From positions 77,829 to 94,774 of the forward strand of contig FR882598.1 in NCBI GenBank assembly GCA_000435715.1: a stretch of DNA of 16,946 nucleotides. The letters are read 5' to 3'. Positions 7,234 to 13,739 of this stretch are shown one piece after another; the first letter of the stretch is position 1, and the number at the start of each line of letters is the position of its first letter. The notes under the pieces are model-generated. The model made no database searches, was not told where the DNA came from, and saw only the letters and a list, made by a program, of their open reading frames with translations. The translations under genes were made by a program, and so were the position numbers. Source of the DNA: Firmicutes bacterium CAG:145 (GTDB lineage Bacteria > Bacillota > Clostridia > Peptostreptococcales > Anaerovoracaceae).

Positions 7234-8204
7234 TGGAAAAGAAAACATACAGCAATTTAGTAGTATCGTCAGCTCCTCATATCGTAAGCAATGTTGATAC
7301 CACCAGGATCATGGCTATGGTAATCATGGCTCTGATTCCGTCGCTTTTGGTAAGCATATATGTGTTTGGAATGAGAGTCCTGACGCTGACAGTGGTCTGC
7401 ATCGTAGCTTCTGTATTCTTTGAATGGGCATGGAACGCTCTGATGCACAAGAGACAGACCATAGGCGACCTCAGCGCTGCGGTAACGGGACTGCTGATAG
7501 CCTTCAATGTGCCGTCGGGGCTTCCTTATTGGATTGCAATAGTGGGCTGCTTCGTGGCGATAATCGTTGTAAAACAGTTGTTTGGAGGCGTAGGTAAAAA
7601 TATCGCAAACCCTGCCATTACGGCAAGAATCGTGCTGTTTATATCCTTCGCCACCGAGATGACCACTTGGCCTCTTCCTAGAATGGCGGCAGACGCCACT
7701 TCCACGGCGACTCCTCTGGGAGTGCTGGCAGAAGGCGGAGAGCTTCCTACCAACATGGAAATGTTCCTGGGCTTCATAGGAGGTTCCATGGGTGAAGTCA
7801 GCGCTATCGCTCTTCTCATAGGAGGATTGTTCCTCATATGGAAAAAGGTCATCAGCCCGATAATCCCCGTATGCTTTATAGGATCGGTATTCGTATTTGC
7901 GTTTATCTACTATGCGGCGACAGGCGGCGACGCACTGAACATGGCTATATTCCATGTTCTTGCAGGAGGCGTGATGCTGGGAGCCTTCTTCATGGCTACC
8001 GATTATGTCACGACTCCGCTGCTGCCTATGGGTAAGGTAGTATTCGGAATAGGATGCGGAGTGATCACTATGATCATAAGACTCTGGGGTCAGTACCCTG
8101 AGGGCGTATCTTTCTCGATACTGATCATGAACTGCCTGACACCGCTCATCAACAATTTCTTCCAGAAGAGAATGTATGGAGGTGCTAAGAAACATGAAAA
8201 GTAA
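7233..8204 (+). CDS. rnfD: Rnf complex subunit RnfD
   Basis: RnfD is a membrane subunit of about nine to ten helices that carries FMN bound covalently to a threonine and takes part in ion pumping. The 323-residue product is strongly hydrophobic, with the conserved SSAPH start, GDLSAAVTGLL and GGVGKNIANPAITAR. The flavinylation site reads D154-A-T-S157-T158-A159-T160, so T160 is the expected FMN threonine with the Asp at -6 kept; the usual Gly at -2 is Thr158. ApbE, encoded at 13740-14822, would attach the FMN. The start overlaps the rnfC stop by one base and the end overlaps rnfG by 11 bases. Confidence 0.96.
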   Translation: MEKKTYSNLVVSSAPHIVSNVDTTRIMAMVIMALIPSLLVSIYVFGMRVLTLTVVCIVASVFFEWAWNALMHKRQTIGDLSAAVTGLLIAFNVPSGLPYWIAIVGCFVAIIVVKQLFGGVGKNIANPAITARIVLFISFATEMTTWPLPRMAADATSTATPLGVLAEGGELPTNMEMFLGFIGGSMGEVSAIALLIGGLFLIWKKVISPIIPVCFIGSVFVFAFIYYAATGGDALNMAIFHVLAGGVMLGAFFMATDYVTTPLLPMGKVVFGIGCGVITMIIRLWGQYPEGVSFSILIMNCLTPLINNFFQKRMYGGAKKHEK

Positions 8205-8766
8205 AACTTTTAAAGAATACATACAGCCGGTAGTAGTCCTGGTGGCTATCTGCCTGGTAATCACCTTTGCCCTTGCATACGTGAACTCCATAACATCGCC
8301 TATAATCGCAGAAAACAGCGCTAAAGCCGCTGACGCTTCGAGAGCGGAGCTGCTGCCTGCAGCTGAAAGCTTTGAAAAATACGAAGGCGAGCTTCTGGTG
8401 GCGGTTCCTGACAAAGTATTTGTTACAGAATGTTACGTTGCAGAAGGCGTGGGAATGGTAGTTACCGTTCAGTCGTCGTCTTTCGGAGGCCTTGTAACAG
8501 AGATGATAGGTATCGACAGCGAAGGAAGCATCACGGGAGTCAAGGTGACTGCTCACAACGACACCAAGGGACTGGGAACCAAGGCGCACGAATCCGGCTA
8601 CCTTGAACAGTACAAGGGTATGACAGAGCTGGCAGGAGCCGACAATATCAAAGGCGATTCAGCTGTAACATACATCAGTGGAGCTACAATATCTTCCAAT
8701 GGAGTTTACCAGGGAGTAAGCGTGGCCCTGCAACAATATCAAGCAGTTCAAGGAGGTGCTAACTAA
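8194..8766 (+). CDS. rnfG: Rnf complex subunit RnfG
   Basis: RnfG is a single-span membrane protein with an extracytoplasmic FMN-binding domain. The 190-residue product has one N-terminal membrane helix (about residues 10-29) and a C-terminal YISGATISSNGV motif in which T165 is the expected FMN threonine. The usual Asp at -6 is a Thr (T159). I chose the ATG at 8194, ten bases after GGAGGT; an in-frame ATG at 8176 lies before that site. The gene overlaps the rnfD end by 11 bp, and its stop shares one base with the rnfE start. Confidence 0.95.
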   Translation: MKSKTFKEYIQPVVVLVAICLVITFALAYVNSITSPIIAENSAKAADASRAELLPAAESFEKYEGELLVAVPDKVFVTECYVAEGVGMVVTVQSSSFGGLVTEMIGIDSEGSITGVKVTAHNDTKGLGTKAHESGYLEQYKGMTELAGADNIKGDSAVTYISGATISSNGVYQGVSVALQQYQAVQGGAN

Positions 8767-9509
8767 TGAAAGAAAAAGCAAGTAGATTAGCAGTCCTCAC
8801 GAAGGGCATAATAAAGGAAAACCCTAACCTGGTATTACTGCTGGGAACCTGTCCTACGCTTGCCACCACTTCGTCGGCATTCAACGGTATGGGTATGGGT
8901 ATCGCGGCTACTGCCGTACTCATCTGCTCCAACATTGCGATTTCGCTGTTGGCAAAGGTGATTCCCGATAAAGTAAGAATACCTTGCTACATCGTACTGA
9001 TTGCAGGGTTCGTAACATTAGTACAGTTTATCGTTCAGGCATTTGCCGAACCGCTCTACAATTCGCTGGGCGTGTTCCTGCCACTGATCGTAGTTAACTG
9101 TATCATCCTCGGAAGAGCGGAAATGTTCGCCAACAAGAACGGCGTTCTGGATTCTGCTCTGGACGGAATAGGAATGGGCCTCGGATTTACATTGTCTCTG
9201 ACCTTCATCGGAGCCATAAGAGAAATCCTCGGCGCAGGAACCATCTTCTCCGGATTCTTCCTCGGAAGCGAAGAGCTGGTTCAGAAGCTTACAATTTCAC
9301 TGCCGTTCATTTCGGAACATCCTATGCTCATAGTAGCTCTTGCTCCGGGCGGATTCTTTATCTACGCTTGCGCCATCGCAATCGTAAACAAGATTCTCCA
9401 GTCCAAGGGCAAGAAGCCGAGAACATTCGGCTGTCAGGGATGCGCGCTGGCTTCTGTATGTCAGCAGGAGAAGTGCATTGAGGAATTAGAGAAAGGAGTT
9501 GAAGCATAA
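8766..9509 (+). CDS. rnfE: Rnf complex subunit RnfE with Cys-rich C-terminal tail
   Basis: RnfE is a six-helix membrane subunit related to RnfA; the pair holds a [2Fe-2S] cluster in the membrane. The product shows the conserved LLGTCPTLA and VVNCIILGRAE stretches, which carry the membrane cysteines. At 247 residues it is longer than the family core, because after the last helix a tail of about 30 residues holds four cysteines, C223-x2-C226-x5-C232-x4-C237. The tail could bind another iron-sulfur cluster or zinc, which is inference. Both ends overlap the neighbouring genes by one base (TAATG). Confidence 0.95.
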   Translation: MKEKASRLAVLTKGIIKENPNLVLLLGTCPTLATTSSAFNGMGMGIAATAVLICSNIAISLLAKVIPDKVRIPCYIVLIAGFVTLVQFIVQAFAEPLYNSLGVFLPLIVVNCIILGRAEMFANKNGVLDSALDGIGMGLGFTLSLTFIGAIREILGAGTIFSGFFLGSEELVQKLTISLPFISEHPMLIVALAPGGFFIYACAIAIVNKILQSKGKKPRTFGCQGCALASVCQQEKCIEELEKGVEA

Positions 9510-10084
9510 TGTCAGGTTATTTAACTATCCTACTGGGAATAATTCTGGTCAACAACTATGTTCTCGCTCAGTTCCTCGGTATTTGTCCGTTCCTCGGAGT
9601 ATCAAAGAAACTCGACTCTGCCGTCGGCATGGGCGCAGCCGTAATATTCGTAATGGTATTGGCTACAGCCGTAACATGGCCGATAATGCAGGTCCTGAAC
9701 GACTTGAACATAGCTTATTTACAGACTATCGTGTTCATACTCATCATAGCTGCCCTCGTACAGTTTGTTGAGATGGCGCTGAAAAAATTTATCCCTGCGC
9801 TCCACAAATCGCTGGGCGTATACCTGCCGCTTATCACTACAAACTGCGCGGTACTGGGCGTATGTATTTCCAACATCGACCAGGGATACAATTTCCTTCA
9901 GTCATTAGTTAACTCTTTCGGCGCAGGCGTAGGATTCCTGCTGGCGATGGTGATTTTCTCGGGAATGAGAACCAAACTGGAAGGAAACACCGATATTCCG
10001 GCATCGTTCCAGGGCGTTCCTATCACCATGACTGCAGCCGCGCTCTTATCCCTTGCATTCATGGGATTCGGCGGATTAGTGTAG
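9509..10084 (+). CDS. rnfA: Rnf complex subunit RnfA
   Basis: The 191-residue product has the usual length and six membrane helices of RnfA, which is arranged in the membrane as the inverted partner of RnfE. Conserved stretches are NNYVLAQFLGICPFLGVS and LPLITTNCAVLGV, each with the cysteine that would hold the shared [2Fe-2S] cluster. AAGGAG in the end of rnfE serves as its ribosome site, and the start overlaps the rnfE stop by one base. Confidence 0.97.
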   Translation: MSGYLTILLGIILVNNYVLAQFLGICPFLGVSKKLDSAVGMGAAVIFVMVLATAVTWPIMQVLNDLNIAYLQTIVFILIIAALVQFVEMALKKFIPALHKSLGVYLPLITTNCAVLGVCISNIDQGYNFLQSLVNSFGAGVGFLLAMVIFSGMRTKLEGNTDIPASFQGVPITMTAAALLSLAFMGFGGLV

Positions 10085-10105
10085 TATAAGGAGGCGAGTT
10101 AAGAA

Positions 10106-10951
10106 ATGATGGATATTTTAATACCGGTATTGCTGGTAGTAGCAATGGGTTTCATCTTTGCCGTCATCCTGACTATTGCGTCAAAGATATTCTTCGTACC
10201 TGTGGATGAAACGGTTACAAACTTAAGAGCCGAGCTTCCGGGAGCCAACTGCGGAGCCTGCGGATTCGCCGGCTGCGACGATTACGCTGCCGCATTGGCC
10301 GAAGACCCTTCCATCGGAACATCCAAGTGTCCCGTAGGAGGCGCCGACGTTGCCGCCAAGCTGGCAGGCATACTGGGCGTAGAGGCCGGAACGGCCGAGC
10401 CTCAGGTGGCGGTGGTAATGTGTAACGGTAACAATCAGGCTGCAAAGAAGCTGATGGAATATCAGGGACTTTCGACATGCTCTGCTGCAAAGCAGCTGTT
10501 TGGCGGACTCAACGTCTGCTCTCACGGCTGTCTGGGTCTGGGCGACTGTCAGGCAGCTTGTCCTTACGGCGCTATCCAGGTATGTGACGGCGTTGCAGTG
10601 GTCAACAGAGATATGTGCGTAGGCTGCGGTATTTGTGCAAATACCTGTCCTAACCGCGTTATAAGAATAGCCCCTGCTAAGAACAAGGTTATCGTACAGT
10701 GCCATTCCACCGATCCGGGAGCCAAGACCAGAAAGGCCTGCTCCAACGGATGTATCGGATGTAAGAAGTGCGAAAAGGCTTGCAAGTTTGACGCTGTCAA
10801 GGTTGAAAACAATCTGGCTATGATAGACCCTGAAAAGTGTAAGAACTGCGGACTTTGTGCAAAGGAATGTCCTACAGGCGCTATAATAAACCTGAGGGCT
10901 AAGAGAAAACCGGCAGCTCCTGCTGTTGCTCAAGAAGCGGCAGAAGCTTAA
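10106..10951 (+). CDS. rnfB: Rnf complex subunit RnfB, polyferredoxin
   Basis: RnfB accepts electrons from reduced ferredoxin and is anchored by one N-terminal helix (about residues 4-28). The 281-residue product has the four-cysteine motif C49-x2-C52-x4-C57 ... C75, typical of the RnfB/NqrF-like Fe-S domain. Four ferredoxin-type motifs follow: GCLGLGDCQAACP, CVGCGICANTCP, CIGCKKCEKACK and CKNCGLCAKECP. This agrees with the multi-cluster RnfB of acetogens and other Firmicutes. A short Ala/Pro tail ends the protein. AAGGAGG lies 11 bases before the first ATG; a second ATG follows at once, so the start may be one residue later. Confidence 0.97.
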   Translation: MMDILIPVLLVVAMGFIFAVILTIASKIFFVPVDETVTNLRAELPGANCGACGFAGCDDYAAALAEDPSIGTSKCPVGGADVAAKLAGILGVEAGTAEPQVAVVMCNGNNQAAKKLMEYQGLSTCSAAKQLFGGLNVCSHGCLGLGDCQAACPYGAIQVCDGVAVVNRDMCVGCGICANTCPNRVIRIAPAKNKVIVQCHSTDPGAKTRKACSNGCIGCKKCEKACKFDAVKVENNLAMIDPEKCKNCGLCAKECPTGAIINLRAKRKPAAPAVAQEAAEA

Positions 10952-10980
10952 AGACTGATCTTTCTAATAAAGATAATCAA

Positions 10981-11009
10981 GGATCCCTCCGAATGGAGGG
11001 ACCCTTTTT
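10981..11009 (+). terminator. Intrinsic terminator of the rnf operon
   Basis: Arms GGATCCCTCC (10981-10990) and GGAGGGACCC (10995-11004) pair with one mismatch around a 4-base loop, followed directly by TTTTT. The hairpin is 29 bp after the rnfB stop and ends the six-gene operon. Confidence 0.9.
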
Positions 11010-11012
11010 GTA

Positions 11013-11041
11013 TTGACTTTTAAACACAAATGTGCAATAAT
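11013..11041 (+). promoter_or_regulatory. Promoter of the cold-shock gene
   Basis: TTGACT at 11013-11018 and AATAAT at 11036-11041 are separated by 17 bp, a good sigma-A-type arrangement just after the rnf terminator. It would give a leader of roughly 65-70 nt before the cold-shock ATG. Confidence 0.7.
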
Positions 11042-11079
11042 AGTAATAAGTATTCATTGTAAGGTGTACGTTGTTATAT

Positions 11080-11113
11080 GGGTACGGTAATTTTTTCGAA
11101 CATGGAGGTACCC
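11080..11113 (+). promoter_or_regulatory. Leader hairpin overlapping the ribosome site of the cold-shock gene
   Basis: GGGTAC (11080-11085) is complementary to GTACCC (11108-11113), which begins at the last base of the GGAGG ribosome site (11104-11108). The stem would place the ribosome site at the edge of a paired region directly before the ATG at 11116. Cold-shock leaders are known to control translation by refolding, so a temperature effect is possible; the stem is short and this is inference. Confidence 0.35.
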
Positions 11114-11115
11114 TA

Positions 11116-11328
11116 ATGTATAATGGTACAGTAAAATGGTTTAATCCAGAGAAAGGCTTTGGTTTTATTTCCAATGATGATGGCAGCGGAGATGTTTTCG
11201 TACATTTCTCAGCGATACAGATAGATGGATACAAAACTTTAGCCGAGGGCCAGAAAGTTGTTTTTGATGTGGAAGCTGATCCGAAAAACAGCGATAAGCT
11301 CAGAGCTATAAATGTCAGCCCGGCTTAA
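11116..11328 (+). CDS. Cold-shock domain protein (CspA family)
   Basis: The 70-residue product is a single cold-shock domain with both RNA-binding motifs, KGFGFI (RNP1) and VFVHF (RNP2), and the conserved start GTVKWFNPEKGFGFI. These small cytoplasmic proteins bind single-stranded RNA and DNA and act as RNA chaperones. I start at the ATG at 11116, preceded by GGAGG seven bases away; earlier in-frame codons would fall before the ribosome site and add residues foreign to the family. It has its own promoter and a structured leader. Confidence 0.96.
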   Translation: MYNGTVKWFNPEKGFGFISNDDGSGDVFVHFSAIQIDGYKTLAEGQKVVFDVEADPKNSDKLRAINVSPA

Positions 11329-11370
11329 TCAAAAAGGACTTGAAAGAGGGCGTATCTTATGCGAGGTGCG

Positions 11371-11382
11371 CTTTTTCTTTTT
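11371..11382 (+). terminator. T-rich stretch after the cold-shock gene, weak or partial terminator
   Basis: CTTTTTCTTTTT follows GC-rich DNA (GGGCGTATCTTATGCG) that can form only short imperfect stems. Some transcripts may end here and others may read through into the gene at 11406. Confidence 0.3.
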
Positions 11383-11405
11383 AATATTATGAGCAGGAGG
11401 GTATC

Positions 11406-11825
11406 ATGGAAGAAACAAAGAGAGAAGTCCTTGATGTCAAGGATGGGAATATATCTAAATTGAACGTATCAAGGGGTGAAGATCTGGTAGAATTGTATGC
11501 TCAGAACAATATGCTGCAGGAGCTGGATCTCAGCGCTAATAAGAAGCTAAAGATCCTCGAGTGCAGCGAAAATCCCCTGAGATTTATTAAGGCAGCCGCG
11601 CCGGGGTCAGACGGCATGACTCTCATAAGCTTAGAAGCGGGAAGAGGAGGCTATGTAAGCCTTAAACTGGCTCCCGGTGTTCAGCAGTATAACGCAGAGC
11701 CGGACGAGGGCTTTGAATTTGACGGTTGGTATGATGAACTTGGCGACAGACTTTGCAAAGATCTTGTATGGAACGACACATGCGGGGCAGGCAGAACTAT
11801 AGTGGCATGGTTCAGAAGTAAATAA
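11406..11825 (+). CDS. Small LRR / InlB-repeat-like protein of unknown function
   Basis: The 139-residue product is acidic and has no signal peptide or membrane segment. About residues 33-62 read like one to two leucine-rich repeats (LQELDLSANKKLKILECSENPL). Residues about 88-125 resemble the InlB B-repeat / Flg_new type found in surface proteins, with GFEFDGWYDELGDRLCKD. Such modules are normally parts of long exported proteins, so a short cytosolic copy is odd; it could be a free-standing binding protein or the remnant of a larger gene. GGAGG is five bases before the ATG, and an intrinsic terminator follows, so it looks like a real gene. It lies 77 bp after the cold-shock gene and may share its transcript. 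I assign no function. Confidence 0.75.
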   Translation: MEETKREVLDVKDGNISKLNVSRGEDLVELYAQNNMLQELDLSANKKLKILECSENPLRFIKAAAPGSDGMTLISLEAGRGGYVSLKLAPGVQQYNAEPDEGFEFDGWYDELGDRLCKDLVWNDTCGAGRTIVAWFRSK

Positions 11826-11850
11826 AACCGGGATATATCCCCGGTTTTTT
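11824..11850. terminator. Bidirectional intrinsic terminator
   Basis: AAAACCGGG (11824-11832) and CCCGGTTTT (11840-11848) form a 9-bp stem with a 7-base loop; T6 follows on the plus strand and TTTTATT on the minus strand. It lies between the stop codons of the LRR-like gene (+) and the EFR1 gene (-) and can serve both. Confidence 0.88.
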
Positions 11851-11896
11851 ATTTACATCAGTATATCAAAAAAGGCCGTAAAGTAGCAGTATAAGA

Positions 11897-12787
11897 TCAT
11901 AAGAAAAAGCTGTTTTCGGCACGCCGGCTGTACATATCCTCCAGTTCAGTCTTGTGATACAGATAACCTTCGTCATCGAAATATCTGGCAGAAACAGGGC
12001 ATCTTTTAAAACAGGCACAGCATTTTATACATATACCTGTCATCTTTTTCACATCTCTTGGGTCTATGGAGCCCATAGGACACACCGAAGCGCAAAGCCC
12101 ACAGTTTATGCAGTCCTCTGAAACCTTGGGAATTACCTTGCGGATATCGATATGTGTTCCGCTGCGATCCTGAGGTTTATAATAGCCGCCATAAGTCTCA
12201 GCTATGCCACTGACCTCTATAGGAGCATGCGGTTCGCAGGCGATAGCTTGATCTTTCAAAGAATCCAATTTTTTTACGATGGATCGTGCGAAATCATCTA
12301 TCTCTTTCATGTCTTGGTAGTCCGGCCTACCCGCTCCCAGAGAATAGGAGAAGGAATGCTCGCAAGAGACGGCCGCAGCAGCAACAGTATAAAAACCCGC
12401 ATTTTCCAGTATATCGCGAAGCTCTATCAGCGAATTATCGAAATTTCTGTTACCGAAAGTCACCACCGGTATGGCGGCCGCTCCGTTACCTCTTATAGAA
12501 GAAAGATATTTCAGCAGTACGTTGGGGACTCTTCCCGCATAAGTAGGAGTAGCAAACACCGCAAGATCCGAACCGGGTTCTCTACCTTTGCTTTCTGATA
12601 CTTCTAAGTCGCCGGTATCAGCTCCGCTGATAGATGCAAACCCCTCTCTTGCCTTTGGCAGTGTGAAATCGTAATCGCATCTTTTAGCTCCCAGCAGATT
12701 TGCAAGCTCATCTGCCATATGGCAGGCGACTTTCTTCGTGGTTCCCGTGGGGCTGAAATAGACTGCCCATACTCTTTTGAATTTCAT
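11897..12787 (-). CDS. EFR1-type flavodoxin-ferredoxin fusion protein
   Basis: The 296-residue product joins an N-terminal flavodoxin-like domain (about 1-165; FMN phosphate loop YFSPTGTTKK, then TPTYAGRVPN and TFGNRNFDNSL) to a C-terminal pair of [4Fe-4S] motifs, CINCGLCASVCP and CIKCCACFKRCP (about 225-270). This is the EFR1 family of Clostridia, thought to be a soluble electron carrier or small reductase; its partners are not known. AGGAGG stands before the ATG. It is the last gene of a minus-strand group with the Gx transporter and NusG-II genes, 30 bp after the former. Being in a flavin/Fe-S neighbourhood next to Rnf suggests low-potential electron transfer, as inference. Confidence 0.9.
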   Translation of the reverse strand: MKFKRVWAVYFSPTGTTKKVACHMADELANLLGAKRCDYDFTLPKAREGFASISGADTGDLEVSESKGREPGSDLAVFATPTYAGRVPNVLLKYLSSIRGNGAAAIPVVTFGNRNFDNSLIELRDILENAGFYTVAAAAVSCEHSFSYSLGAGRPDYQDMKEIDDFARSIVKKLDSLKDQAIACEPHAPIEVSGIAETYGGYYKPQDRSGTHIDIRKVIPKVSEDCINCGLCASVCPMGSIDPRDVKKMTGICIKCCACFKRCPVSARYFDDEGYLYHKTELEDMYSRRAENSFFL

Positions 12788-12817
12788 AATATCCCTCCTC
12801 TTATCAGATCGGCGGAC

Positions 12818-13366
12818 TCATATCTTGAGGTGAGGCAGCTTTGCCATGACCAGGTAAGCTACCACGCCTATCAAAATGCCGCTTAACATGCCGGAAAACA
12901 GTAATACAGAAAAATATGACATGAGCCTTACGTTGGACATTATTATGCAGGCCATAATTAGCTGACCGAAATTATGTAAAACGCCGCCGGCCATGCTTAT
13001 TCCCACGGTTCCGAATATCTTCGACTTATATAAGATATACATCACGAGAATACTCAGGATACCGCCGGCCATCGAGTATATGATGCCAAAGACTCCCGTA
13101 AAGAGGAGGCCGGCCGTAAGGATCCTTACGCAGTTTATTATAAAAGCATACTTGAATCCCAGCTTATATATGGCGATTATGACTATGAGATTTGCAAGCC
13201 CCAGCTTGATGCCCGGTACAGGTACAGGCATGGGGATGAGAGCTTCAATGTAGGAAAGAATCATAGCCATGGCCGCCAGTATGGCGCTGAGAGAGAGGCG
13301 TTTGGTTCTGAGAGCGTAAGAATTTCCGGATGTTCTTGCGCCCGGCGTCTTATCCTGCGACGACAT
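12818..13366 (-). CDS. Gx transporter family protein (heptaprenyl diphosphate synthase component I-like)
   Basis: The 182-residue product has a polar N-terminal stretch of about 22 residues and then five to six hydrophobic segments, with LSAILAAMAMILSYIEALIP, PGIKLGLANLIVI and GGVLHNFGQL, marks of the Hpre_diP_synt_I/Gx family. This family resembles ECF-transporter S components, and the older name as a prenyl synthase subunit is doubtful for most members. It overlaps the end of the NusG-II gene by 17 bp, so translation is probably coupled. Gx, NusG-II and ApbE often occur together near rnf in Firmicutes; a role in moving a flavin precursor across the membrane is possible but unproven. Confidence 0.85.
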   Translation of the reverse strand: MSSQDKTPGARTSGNSYALRTKRLSLSAILAAMAMILSYIEALIPMPVPVPGIKLGLANLIVIIAIYKLGFKYAFIINCVRILTAGLLFTGVFGIIYSMAGGILSILVMYILYKSKIFGTVGISMAGGVLHNFGQLIMACIIMSNVRLMSYFSVLLFSGMLSGILIGVVAYLVMAKLPHLKI

Positions 13367-13712
13367 CTACACCGCCCCCTTCCGATACGATTTCTGCCAT
13401 AACTCTGTTCGGAAGACAGACTATGGAGTCCTTTGACTGTGTTATAGATCCTTTTTCTACACACAACTGATTGGCGCAGTCTGAATAAGTCATTGAAACA
13501 GAACCGTCTTTTATGGTAAAATTATTGATATGGCCGTTATTATTTATCTCTATGGTCTGATTCTCGTTTATATCGTAGACGCCGTAAATATTGCCGTCTA
13601 CCCAGACCATCACTTTGCTTGCGGGCTCGCCTGATGAAAGAGAGAACCAAGAGATGAGAAGGCCTGCTATTAAAATGATAAAGAAAAGAGCGATATCTGC
13701 TTTTTTAATCAT
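13350..13712 (-). CDS. NusG domain II-containing membrane-anchored protein
   Basis: The 120-residue product has one N-terminal membrane helix (about residues 6-25) and an exported domain with the NusG-II pattern CANQLCVEKGSI ... IVCLPNRV, including three cysteines. The relation to the transcription factor NusG is only of fold; these proteins lie outside the membrane. GGAG precedes the ATG by six bases. It is the first gene of the minus-strand group and reads away from apbE, whose ATG is only 27 bp off. The biochemical role of the family is not known; constant company with Rnf, ApbE and Gx points to flavin-dependent membrane electron transfer. Confidence 0.88.
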   Translation of the reverse strand: MIKKADIALFFIILIAGLLISWFSLSSGEPASKVMVWVDGNIYGVYDINENQTIEINNNGHINNFTIKDGSVSMTYSDCANQLCVEKGSITQSKDSIVCLPNRVMAEIVSEGGGVDVVAG

Positions 13713-13739
13713 GATAAACTCCGGGGGAAAAGTTGATTT

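Noticed and set aside
7269..8414. 381-codon open frame on the minus strand
   Set aside because: It is antisense to rnfD and the start of rnfG, which are certain; its product is rich in His, Ser, Tyr and Arg, as expected of a shadow frame.
12818..13366. Naming the Gx protein as a heptaprenyl diphosphate synthase subunit
   Set aside because: It is a multi-helix membrane protein with S-component-like features and no prenyl-synthase catalytic partner nearby.
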